From the NCBI GenBank assembly GCA_964436935.1, contig CAYTES010000007.1:1-41918 (forward strand): a stretch of 41,918 nt of DNA, written 5' to 3'. The notes beneath the pieces were generated by a model. That model was not told the origin of the DNA, searched no databases, and saw nothing but the letters and a program-made list of their open reading frames with translations. Position numbers and translations under genes: made by a program. Of the stretch, positions 1 to 9,500 are shown piece by piece (position 1 is the stretch's first letter; the number at the start of each line of letters is the position of its first letter). Source of the DNA: CAYTES01 sp964436935. Lineage in GTDB: Bacteria > Patescibacteriota > Gracilibacteria > UBA1369 > UBA12473.

Positions 1-62
1 CCTGAGGCGGGTCGGCTCGTTATTGTTTTTTTAATCCTATGTCCAAATGTTGAGTGTTTCAT

Positions 63-81
63 GAGCGAGGAATGCGGAGCT
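63..81 (+). repeat. 19-bp dispersed repeat, copy 1
   Basis: Reads GAGCGAGGAATGCGGAGCT. It differs at one base from the copy at 26072-26090 and at two bases from the copy at 133-151. All three copies are intergenic and in the same orientation. Confidence 0.6.
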
Positions 82-132
82 GATATTGGTTATTCTTTTC
101 TTAACTCAATGGGGGAATGCTGGGTACTTCTC

Positions 133-151
133 GAGCGAAAAATGCGGAGCT
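133..151 (+). repeat. 19-bp dispersed repeat, copy 2
   Basis: Reads GAGCGAAAAATGCGGAGCT, followed directly by a CTTTTTT tract. It is the second copy within 90 bp. The context (CTTCT before, CTTTTTT after) resembles that of the copy at 26072-26090, so the similarity extends a little beyond the 19-bp core. Confidence 0.6.
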
Positions 152-289
152 CTTTTTTATGTTTTTCTTTTTCTTTTTCCATATCTTCAACCTGTTGTAG
201 TGGGGCGAAGTTTGAGTTGTCCTTGAGTGAGCGCTTGCGTCTTCGCATCTGCGCGAATGAAAGGATGCTCAAACTCACGCCCATTCGCT

Positions 290-2062
290 CTATTCGACAG
301 GCTGAAGATTCTTTTCCATCTCCGCGGCCAATTTTTGCGTCAAACCGATGGTGCTTTTGAAGCTGGTGAAGTAAGAAATCATCTGATCCATCTCATCGCC
401 CACGGCCCGATAAAAGTCCGTGGTGGAACTGGTCATTTGGGCGCGAGTGTAACTGTTTCTAAACGCGGCTTCCGTGGCCTTCAATTCGGCTTCGTATGTT
501 CCCAGAGCGGCTTCATAAATAGACAGGCTCGACCGTTGCTCATCCGAGATGCTGTTTTCTTTTTTAATCGCCTCGGTCAAACTCCGCTGATAGTATTTTT
601 TCAACTCGGTCTTTTCGGTTTCGGTGATCTCTTTTTTCCCACCCTCACACATCGCATTCGTGATTTTGCCATAGAAGGCCGCATTGCTCTCTTCCACAAA
701 ACTGGTCAAGCTGTCGCACATGTTGAGCTTGATGATGAGATCGTCTTGCGATGGGGTACGGATCGGTACCGCCACGGAAATAAAATTCAAATTGAGTTTC
801 ACGTTGAGTAAGGAGCGTTTGCACACCGCCGGTTCCATCAGATTTCCAGGCAATTTCCCCGGCACCAATCCCTTGGATACCGTTTCTTTCAGCGCTTCCA
901 AAATGCGCTCGGTATGACACTGAATACAGTTGGCCGATTCGCTCAGGCTCGGCCCTTCATCATTCACAAACCGTACCACCAAACAAAAGACTGAATTGCA
1001 GGGGGGAGGATTCACCCAATCCGAAGCAATAGCGGGTTCAATGGTTATGGTTTCGGATGAAGGTTCGATGACGGTTTGCTCTCCCGCACTTTCCGTTGAA
1101 ATCGTGGTCCCGGGAGGCGTGGTGGAACCCTCGGAACCGGAGCCACTCGAAGTGGACGTGGAGGAGCCGCTACCGGAGGTTGTGGTGGTTGCAGCGGATT
1201 CAAAGGCTTTTTGAATCTCCGGATCTGTGGTGCACACCGCAGGGTCAATCGGTTCGGACGATTCTGTAGTGGACGCGGGGGGATTTTCGGTAGATTCCGG
1301 ATTGGGCGAATTTTCGGAATCGGGTTTCGTTTCTCCTGTTTCCTCCACTCCTTCGGTTACGGTTTCGGGTGTTTCTCCCGATTCATCGGTGCCATCCGTT
1401 GTCCCGTCTTCTTGCTCCGTCTCCTCCGAATCAAAATCAATTGAAAGTGGCGCGGCGGGGACTGTCGCACTTTCGTCGCCAAACAGCAGCAGTTCAATGA
1501 TATCGAGATCGTACATCAAATCGAATCCGGAATTGCCGGTATTGCCATCCGAAAAAATTTCTTTGGGATAGGTGTCGAGCAGCATCTCCTGTTTTTGCCG
1601 GGCATCGTCATAGGCTTTGGCATAATCTTTTTGAATCTCATCGAGTAGTTGAAAGGCATCATCATTGCTCACGGTTTGGTCTTGACTCAGAAACAGAATG
1701 CCCAGACTGCCACTCAAAATCCCTCGCATCTCCTCTTCGGTATACTGGTACTGATCGGCCACTTTTTTGAGTGCTTGATCGTTCGGCGTTTGCTGGATCT
1801 TCTGATACACCAAGAGATACAGATTTTTGAATTCGGGTTTATTTGAGGTACCCGAAAATACATTCGAAAAATCAACGCTGGTTTCGCCCGCTTCTTTGAG
1901 CAGTTCATCTGTGAGGCATTTACGGGTGGCGTCGTACGCGGAACATTCGCTCGGCTCCGCGGACTCCTGCGCGCCGACAGACGTGACCATGAGCAGCAGC
2001 GCGCCCATCGCGAGGAAGGCGAGGCTGAGCAAGTTGAGATATTTAAGGAAGAAAGAGCGCAT
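290..2062 (-). CDS. Exported 590-aa protein of unknown function with Ser/Thr/Glu-rich linker
   Basis: I do not recognise a family. Residues 1-31 form a clear signal peptide (basic start, long Leu/Ala/Met core, likely cut near VGA-QE). Residues about 35-200 are a helical, Cys-containing region. About 205-345 is a low-complexity acidic Ser/Thr/Glu/Pro/Gly linker typical of surface proteins. About 350-590 is a second helical region with several cysteines, including one CIQCH (CXXCH) motif near 380. It is the last gene of the four-gene minus-strand operon, 6 bp downstream of the 217-aa gene. The many cysteines suggest disulfides outside the cytoplasm. A role together with the giant SLH protein is inferred from the operon only. 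Confidence 0.85.
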   Translation of the reverse strand: MRSFFLKYLNLLSLAFLAMGALLLMVTSVGAQESAEPSECSAYDATRKCLTDELLKEAGETSVDFSNVFSGTSNKPEFKNLYLLVYQKIQQTPNDQALKKVADQYQYTEEEMRGILSGSLGILFLSQDQTVSNDDAFQLLDEIQKDYAKAYDDARQKQEMLLDTYPKEIFSDGNTGNSGFDLMYDLDIIELLLFGDESATVPAAPLSIDFDSEETEQEDGTTDGTDESGETPETVTEGVEETGETKPDSENSPNPESTENPPASTTESSEPIDPAVCTTDPEIQKAFESAATTTTSGSGSSTSTSSGSGSEGSTTPPGTTISTESAGEQTVIEPSSETITIEPAIASDWVNPPPCNSVFCLVVRFVNDEGPSLSESANCIQCHTERILEALKETVSKGLVPGKLPGNLMEPAVCKRSLLNVKLNLNFISVAVPIRTPSQDDLIIKLNMCDSLTSFVEESNAAFYGKITNAMCEGGKKEITETEKTELKKYYQRSLTEAIKKENSISDEQRSSLSIYEAALGTYEAELKATEAAFRNSYTRAQMTSSTTDFYRAVGDEMDQMISYFTSFKSTIGLTQKLAAEMEKNLQPVE

Positions 2063-2068
2063 AAAAAG

Positions 2069-2722
2069 TTATGTACATTGAGTCGTCATGACATTGTGAA
2101 AGGTTCGCGGATACAGCTCCACTTCCTTACGAAACCCGGCGAGCGCATCACGGTATTTTTCGAGATCTTTGATGAGCTGGCCGTATTCCTTGTGGAGGGG
2201 ATACAGAACCTGCGCTTCGTTGTAGGTGGCCAGAGTTACATCCAATACTTTTTTGGCGATATCCAACTGACTGTTCACCAAATCATGGCGTTGATTTAAG
2301 ACGGAAAGCGCCTGTTCCGTAGAGATGTATTGCGTGGTTTGTTCCTCGCTTAACTTATCGCTGATGTATTGGGTATGGGTTTTTAACGCAATTCGGAAGC
2401 CTTCATACTCCTGCACCGCACGCGCCGCCACACAGTAGGTGCTCACATTATTTTCCGGGCATACTTCATCCGCGGGAGGTTTCAAATCGCCTTTACCGGA
2501 CAGCATCAGCTTAAGGCTTTTGTTGAAGAGTTCGTTCATCGTGGTGTGATACTGAATCACCGCCTCTTGCAAAGTCCCATGATCTCGATCGTATTTTTCA
2601 ACGATTTTTTCATCCGCGCTCGCTCCGGCCCACGGGAGCCGAAACAGCGACACCCCGAAGAAAATGAGGGAGAAAAGGAAGAACCAGAGTTTGGGGGGGA
2701 AGAGTTTGATGACGCGAGTCAT
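2069..2722 (-). CDS. Exported helical 217-aa protein, unknown function
   Basis: No family recognised. Residues 1-35 hold a signal peptide or N-terminal anchor (basic start, then a Phe/Leu-rich core ending near AGASA). The rest is predicted almost all helical, with long charged heptad-like stretches (about 40-70 and 110-215) and a few cysteines (near 88, 97 and the penultimate residue). It resembles its neighbours in build: small exported helical proteins with paired cysteines. It lies between the 208-aa gene (107-bp gap that holds a heptamer array) and the 590-aa gene (6-bp gap), so it is very probably co-transcribed with both. Confidence 0.82.
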   Translation of the reverse strand: MTRVIKLFPPKLWFFLFSLIFFGVSLFRLPWAGASADEKIVEKYDRDHGTLQEAVIQYHTTMNELFNKSLKLMLSGKGDLKPPADEVCPENNVSTYCVAARAVQEYEGFRIALKTHTQYISDKLSEEQTTQYISTEQALSVLNQRHDLVNSQLDIAKKVLDVTLATYNEAQVLYPLHKEYGQLIKDLEKYRDALAGFRKEVELYPRTFHNVMTTQCT

Positions 2723-2783
2723 AGGGAACGCTTAGAATGTTTAACTTTTGAGTTTTGAATTTAATTTATTTAATCTGCAATCG

Positions 2784-2825
2784 GTCATCCGTCACCCGTC
2801 AATTGTCACCTGTTAACTGTCACAT
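2784..2825. repeat. Tandem heptamer array, six units
   Basis: Six consecutive 7-bp units can be read on the plus strand: GTCATCC, GTCACCC, GTCAATT, GTCACCT, GTTAACT, GTCACAT, followed by a partial GTTC. Five of the six begin with GTCA. The array starts 5 bp after the stop of the 208-aa gene and fills part of the gap to the 217-aa gene. It resembles the short tandemly repeated heptanucleotides described in cyanobacteria, but only in layout. Confidence 0.7.
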
Positions 2826-2829
2826 GTTC

Positions 2830-3456
2830 TTATTTTGTTGTTCCCGGTAACTTGTCATTGAAGGTTTTGAAGGCGCCGAAAATATCCGCAAACTGTTGAT
2901 TCATGTCTTGCAACCCTTTGTTGATGGCTTTCAATTTCGTCACGAGCGCATAAGTGGTTTTGCCGCCGGCATTTTTGAGATTGTGCTCCCGGAGCATGGC
3001 TTGCACGACTTGAATATGTTCTTCCGCAAACTGTTGGCAGGCATCATATTCAGTGAATTCTTGCCCCGAATCTTGTCCCAATTGGGCGACGGAATAGTCG
3101 GTTACCAATTGTCGCATGTTGTTTCGGTACTCTTCAAATTTCAACCACGCCGTTTCAGCAAGCGTACTGGCGGCTTGGTCACTCAAATAGTGTTGTTGCA
3201 AAAATGAAATCACGTCAGCATCATACCCTGCCACTTCATCGGAAATTTCAACAATACATATGGAGTTTTCTTCATAGGTGTCACCCGGCTCGGTGGTCGA
3301 AGTTGAATCCGTGCCGCTCGAAGAGCTGGATTCGGTCGCCGTTTGCCCATACACCGGCGATTCGGCTCCGCTGTTCCATACCAAGACACCCCCTCCGATG
3401 AGAAGGATGCTGATCAGGTTGAGCCAGGAACTAAATTGAGGAGGACGGCAGCGCAT
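2830..3456 (-). CDS. Exported 208-aa protein, unknown function
   Basis: No family recognised. An N-terminal hydrophobic segment (about residues 12-30) acts as signal peptide or anchor. Residues 38-58 are a Ser/Thr/Gly-rich linker, and the remainder (about 65-208) is helical with two cysteines. It starts 44 bp after the stop of the giant SLH-protein gene on the same strand, with no terminator between them, so it is the second gene of that operon. The plan of signal, short linker and helical body is shared with the 590-aa and 217-aa products. This suggests a set of surface-associated partners of the giant protein, which is an inference from position. Confidence 0.82.
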   Translation of the reverse strand: MRCRPPQFSSWLNLISILLIGGGVLVWNSGAESPVYGQTATESSSSSGTDSTSTTEPGDTYEENSICIVEISDEVAGYDADVISFLQQHYLSDQAASTLAETAWLKFEEYRNNMRQLVTDYSVAQLGQDSGQEFTEYDACQQFAEEHIQVVQAMLREHNLKNAGGKTTYALVTKLKAINKGLQDMNQQFADIFGAFKTFNDKLPGTTK

Positions 3457-3500
3457 GGGAGGAGAAAAAAATAATCAGACTAAAACATCAAATAAAAATA

Positions 3501-6500
3501 TCACGGAGTAGGCGTTTCGACAAGTTCTTCGATCGGTACCGCATTACTAATCGATAAAATTACACTGTTGTCGCGATTCATGATGGCGGCCAGCAAGGCA
3601 TCGCCGGGTATGAGGTCCGCGGCATTTTCAATGCTCACTTCGCACGGACAGGAACTGCATTCCTGTGTGAGAATATAGATGCCGGGTTCAAGTCCATCCG
3701 TACTGTTGTTTTCTTCAAATTCATTCTCCACGGTCACCCCGTAATCGTCGGAGGCATCGTCCACCGCATTCGTGCCTTGAGCCACCTCAACGCCATCACT
3801 CACTCCACCCCCATCCGTATCCGCTTTCTGAGGATCGGTATTGAAGAGCGTGGTCTCCTCGGTATCGGAAAGTGCATCGCCATCGGAATCATCGTCTTGA
3901 TCATCGAGCGGGTTCGTTCCAGATTGCACCTCATCATAGTCCGAAATTCCGCCTTCATCCGTATCCGCCTTGTTGGGATCCGTATGATAAATACTGACTT
4001 CTTTATAGTCGGAGAGTCCATCGCCATCACTGTCCGTTTCCGCAAAACAGTTGGCAAAGTTCAAAACGCGCGAGGCCATGACCATGAAATCATATCGGCT
4101 TAACGCTTCTGTCGCCAATGCATTTTCCTCTTGTGTGATGAGATAGGTGGTGCTTTCTCCACCCGTTTCTTTCAGCAAATAAGGGTTCAAATCTTGGGCA
4201 ATCTCCAGATACGCCAGATACCACGGCTCCGTCACGGGGACCTCTCCCATGTCGATCACCTCCAACTTTTGCAACGCCTCCAATAAAATTTTCACGCCCT
4301 CCGCCCGACTGATGTTGATGCCCGGTTTGAACGGCGCCATACCGGCTTCATTGGTTTCGCCAAGATAACCGAAGATAAACTCCCTCAGAAACGACTCTTT
4401 GGTCACCGCATAATACCAGGGCAGATCGGTGCTGCTGAACAATATATCGGTAAAGACATTCGGTGCCTCATACGCTTCGGCCCGCGGATCGATACACAGG
4501 ATGCCCAGTAAAATTTTTGTGAATTCCGCTCGAGTGATGAACTGATCCGGTTTGAAGTACAGGCCATCATCCTCTTCATAGCCTTCAATCACTCCGAGAT
4601 TCACGAGGTCCAGAATGGACTGGTACAGAGGATCATCCACATCCAAATCTTTAAACATCGATACCGTTTCCGCGACCAACGGATCCGTCCCTTGCAAGAC
4701 CTCTTCATAGTCGCTGAACCCGTCGCCATCGGTATCTTCTTCGCTCGGATTCGTTCCCGCTTCATTCTCATCCAGGTTGGAAAGTCCATCGGTGTCGGCA
4801 TCCGCCGAAGCATCAGCGGCATCATACGGATCCATTCCGGCCTTCAATTCATCCAAGTTTGAAATGCTGTCGGAGTCGCTGTCCGTATTTTGGAGCGATT
4901 CCTCAAAGGACGAGGTTTCTTCGACGGAAATGCCCAGCTCTTGAGCGGATGTGAAGTTGAGAGTGGACGCTTCTTCATAGCTGGCGGCTTTGGTTCCAAT
5001 ATAAATCTCCATCCAGGGGGACGAACTGTTCCCCAACGTGATCACGATGGGTTCCGCCCCTTCTTGATCCGCCTGCGTATTCACCGTGGCCACCTCTTTC
5101 ACGCCTAATTCCAGTTCGGTGAATCGGTAGATGTTGCCATCCGTATCGATCACGGCCCAGCGAGTGCTATTTTCATCCACCAGAGCCACGCCACCGGTGA
5201 AGAGCGGTTCATTGGAAGCGATTTTTTCGAGATGCAAGGTTTCGGGAAGATCCGTGGTTTTGAGATGCACGCCCACCATGCCCGAGGTGCTCACGGCATT
5301 GTAGGTGAATGTGGAATCCTCAATGGTCACATCCACATTCGCATCCGGGACCAGTAGAATGGTCACGAGGGCCAGGTCGTTCTCATCGAGCAAAACAATC
5401 CGGGTGGGGGAGTCGGGATCGGCACTGTACACTTCGACGCGATAGCTGTCATCCAGCAGCACAATCTCTCCGGTTTCGGGATCAATCGTGGCCACCTCAT
5501 TATTGAATGAATCGGTCACGATCCAGTCTTCTTCAAGATTGAGGTCATCAATGATGAATTTGCCTTTTTCATCCGTGCTGTAGCGACCGTTGCTGTCCGC
5601 GCTTGGCGTTTCAATGGTTTCATATATCCCGTTGCGTTGTCGCACCAATACAAAGGGAATGTCGGAATCAATGGGATCAATGGCACCTTCCACCACACCG
5701 GTTTTCCCGGCCGCCGCGCTGAGGTGGATGTCCGGAGTGAAAACCGTAACCGACGCTGTTGAGCCTGCCGTATTTCCCGCTTCATCCACGACCCACAGTT
5801 TGAAGTTTTGCGTGTCGAGCGAGTCGTACGGGCCGACGGGAAGAGTGGAATCATCTTGATCATTGGTCGCAATGCCATCGCCATCGGTATCCGTGAGGGG
5901 ATTGGCATCCCGATAATAGTCCACATCATTGGTCGCGTTCCCGTCGCCGTCTTGATCGAGGGTCACGTCGGTATCCCAATAATAACGGGTGATGGCACTA
6001 TTGCTGTCAAAGGAGCCGCTGCCATCGAGGGTGAGCGTTTTGTATACCGACACCTTTTGTTGAGTGGATCCCACATTGGGGTAAGGAGCTTGTTTGTCTC
6101 CACAAATTTGAGGGTAGAGATGGGCCACTTGTCCCCAGGTGCCACGACCGCCATCCGAGAGCATGGTCCTCATTTTGGAATAATAATCTCCGTTGTCCAT
6201 AGGGAGGATGAGGCTGGGCTCTTGATCGTTGCTGAGCGTTTGCCAGCGGTAGTCGCCACTTTTGATATAGGAGGTGACCACCGTCGTCGTGGTGGAACGA
6301 ATCTCGATATCCACAGAACGGGTGAAGTCCACACGTTCGTTTTCAAGAATCAACATGCCTTCAATCAGTGTTTGCGGTTCATCTGTGGTGGCTTCACCGA
6401 GCACTTCCACCATTCCCTCTTCGACTCGTAGTTCAAATCCAGAAGACAAACTCGTGGCCAGGGGCATGACCGTATTTGCGGGAAGCGTAAGGGTGATGCG

Positions 6501-9500
6501 ATCTTCCAGTGCATTGCTCAACGTCAATTCGCTTTCCTCAATCGCATGCACCAGCTCACCGGGTTCGAGGGCAATCGTTCCCGATTCTTGAACAAGATTG
6601 CGCAGCACCTGCCCTCCCTCCAAATTCACGTCGCCTTTGAAGGAACTCAGTCGTACCGATCCGTAGGTGAGGTCCGGAAGAATGAAGCGGGTCTTTTCAT
6701 CGAGCTCAATTTCCGCATCCAAATAAGTGAAGGTGGCCTTTTCGCTTTCTGCCGTGACTACAGGGGTTCCGGGTAGCGCGGTTTCGTGGGTTAGGGTGGC
6801 CAGTTCCCCCTCGGCATCAATGCTTTGGAGCATAATCGAAGCCGGGGCAAACTCCTTCAAAACATGGCTCCAGTGTAGGCCGCGGGGGTTGTCCGCCTCA
6901 AAATCTTCCAGATGATCCGTGGTGTAGATTTCATACCCCATACTTTCCACGGCGTCCGCTTTCCAGGCCACGGACGCTTCGCCATTGTTCGCTTCCGTAC
7001 TGCGGTACAGGTCCACGATCGGTGCCTGAGGCAACAGTTCTTCGAGCGACACAATCGAAGGCGCATCATCATAATATTCCAGGGTTTCATCCGTATTGGT
7101 GAAATTTTCTTTGAGGTACACATTGCCGCCATAGGCATAAACGATGTCATTGTCGTCATCGTTTTCCATGTCCATGAACACCACATGCGATTCACTGTCC
7201 GCTTCACCCGTATAATCCACGAGCCGTTCATTCACTTGGAGCTCTTCATTGTAAAGGAACAGTCCGGTATTCACGACCGTGGAATCGGTGCCCGTGCCGG
7301 TCCCGCTGCTTCCGTCCGTTTCTGACGATTGCGCCAAGTAGCGATCTTTTGCCATATCCAATTCTTCCACCTCGGCGTCGAGCGGGTTTTTACCCACCGT
7401 GGAGAAGGTGTCCACCACCCACGAACGCATCTCATCAAACGCACTCTTGGTTTGTACGGTGTCGGAAGGCGAGGTCGCTTCCACGCGTGGGGTGGAATTC
7501 GTCGGGGCATTTGTTTGAGCCAGAAGGGAACTCACCGTTGCTTCTTCCCCACCCCCTTCATTTTGTGAGGCAATCCAGCGACTCACCTGATCCCACTCGG
7601 CTTCACCTCCATCCAGAAGTGCCGCCAACTGTTGATTGTGTTGCGTTTCATCCTCAAAATAGGAGAGAAGCCCATCCCGCAGCTCATCCAAGGGCGAGTC
7701 CGCCAGGGGTTTCAATGTCTGCGCGGAGTGTCCGGCTTGAATGGAGGCAAAATGAGTTTCGACTTCTTCGTCGCTAAAGGCCAACAGGTGATCCGTGGCG
7801 GTGAGGTGATAGCGCTCGGGGGTGGACGCTACAATGTAAGCCTGTTCCTCTGCCACCTGCGTCAGGGTTTTGATGTTTTGTTCCCACTGACTCAAGTAGG
7901 GTTGAAGGAGGGGATGATTTCTGAGGTCCGCCGCTTCTTGGGCATACAGTTGATCCATGAGCGCTTCGGTATCCAAAGTGGTTTGTGGTCCCGGTTGCAG
8001 GGAGGGGATAAAAGAGGATTCCTCTCCATTTTCGGTATCTTCTAGCTCCACTTCAACTTCCATATCATCCACCTCATCCGATAAGTCTTGTAACTCTTGA
8101 GAAGGCGTATTCATTATTTCTCCCGCCGCCTCGGTTCCGCTCGCGGCGGTTTCATTCGCTAGGTCGACAAGATCCGTCACGATATCATTGCTTTCGTCCG
8201 CGGCCGTTTCAACCAGTTTTAAAATGCCGTCAAAGTTGAGACCGAGATTGATGTACGAAATCACCTCAATCCGATCCACAAAGTCGATACCGATCGGATC
8301 CAGTTGGAACACCGCGCTCAAATCGATGGGCAGCACGGGACTCAGCGGACGTTGGGTCATCTGTTCAATCTGCGTTTTTAGCGTGGCTTCACTCACGGGC
8401 ACAATGCCCGATTGAATCAAACAGATGATTTTCATCACCCCTTTGGCGATCTCCAGTGCCACACTCACACTTTGGGGCAACGCCGGAATTTTGGGGGGAG
8501 GAGGAATATCCGGAAGATCCGGAATGGGAATTCCCGGAAGCACGGGCAGTTGCGGCAAAGCGGGTAAGGCCGGCAACAGGGGAATCGTGGGGATAGTCAG
8601 GCTCACGGTCGGCAGTGTCGGAATTTGAAGCCGCGGCAGAGAAGGGATGAGCAGCGGTTCGGGCACAAAACGAATTTCAGGCCACAATACGGTCAATCCG
8701 GCTTGAATTTGAGACAGGTCAATGACAATATCGGGCCATTTCGGGAGCGCAATGATCGGCGGCTCCGGAATGAATACGAACAGCTTTATGAGCAGTTTGA
8801 ATAGGCTCAATTTGGAGGTTTTACACTGATCACAGGACGACTGGTAATCCACGGCAAGTTGAAAGATCGCTTGCCAGTCTTTGATAGCTTTTTTGGCATC
8901 GTAATAGGCTTTCACCCATTGGTCGATCCGTTGTTTGTTCAGTAAAACCCATCCGCCCAAATCATTGATGATGGCGTCGAGATAACAGATGATTTGTTTG
9001 AGATAAAACGATTCGATATTCCTCCATTTCAGCAGCTCGCGCGGGAAATTCTTATAGTCTTCAAGTGTTTCCAGGTTTTTTTCAACACTATCAATGAGTG
9101 CATCGATTTCCGCCACCTGCGTTTGGTATTCGGAGTTCTCCCAGTTTTTACGAACCGCTTCCCATTGTTTTTTGACATCTTGCAGCCACATTTGGGAATC
9201 GTTTTTGAATTTTTCGATCTCATCCGAAGTGAGCGCTGGGAACTTGAAATTCACCTGCTCCGTTTCAATGCGGATGAGCGGCAAACTGTTGACCACGGTG
9301 AGTATTTTTTCGAGTCCGCGCAGATCGGCCGCTTTAATTTGATCCATATTTTTAGGCTTGAACGCTCCCACAATGGATTGAGGATCCGGATAATAAAAGT
9401 AAATATCCGGAAGGTCCGTGAGCTTGTTCACCACCTCTTCGGACTGTTTGCGCAGCCAGCCCGCAAAAGGTTTCGGATCTCCCTCGACCCGAACTTTATC

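Larger units (their letters stand above)
1..289. other. Non-coding left edge with two copies of a 19-bp repeat
   Basis: No gene is supported here. The stretch lies downstream of the last gene of the minus-strand exported-protein operon. It carries two copies of a GAGCGAGGAATGCGGAGCT-type repeat (63-81 and 133-151) and purine/pyrimidine-biased DNA around 150-185. A 64-codon minus-strand frame (284-90) begins 5 bp after the 590-aa gene, but it runs through one repeat copy and resembles no family I know. I treat it as non-coding. No clear GC-rich terminator hairpin was seen. Confidence 0.5.

Noticed and set aside
90..284. 64-codon minus-strand frame directly after the 590-aa gene
   Set aside because: Overlaps a dispersed repeat copy, has no recognisable domain, and nothing supports translation apart from its position; left as non-coding.
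227..811. 194-codon plus-strand frame opposite the 590-aa gene
   Set aside because: Composition is that of an antisense shadow; the minus-strand frame has a signal peptide and operon context.
3740..4890. Asp-rich repeats as dockerin modules of a cellulosome
   Set aside because: The DxDxDG repeats lack the paired-helix dockerin layout and no cohesin is seen; thrombospondin-3-like Ca2+ repeats fit better.
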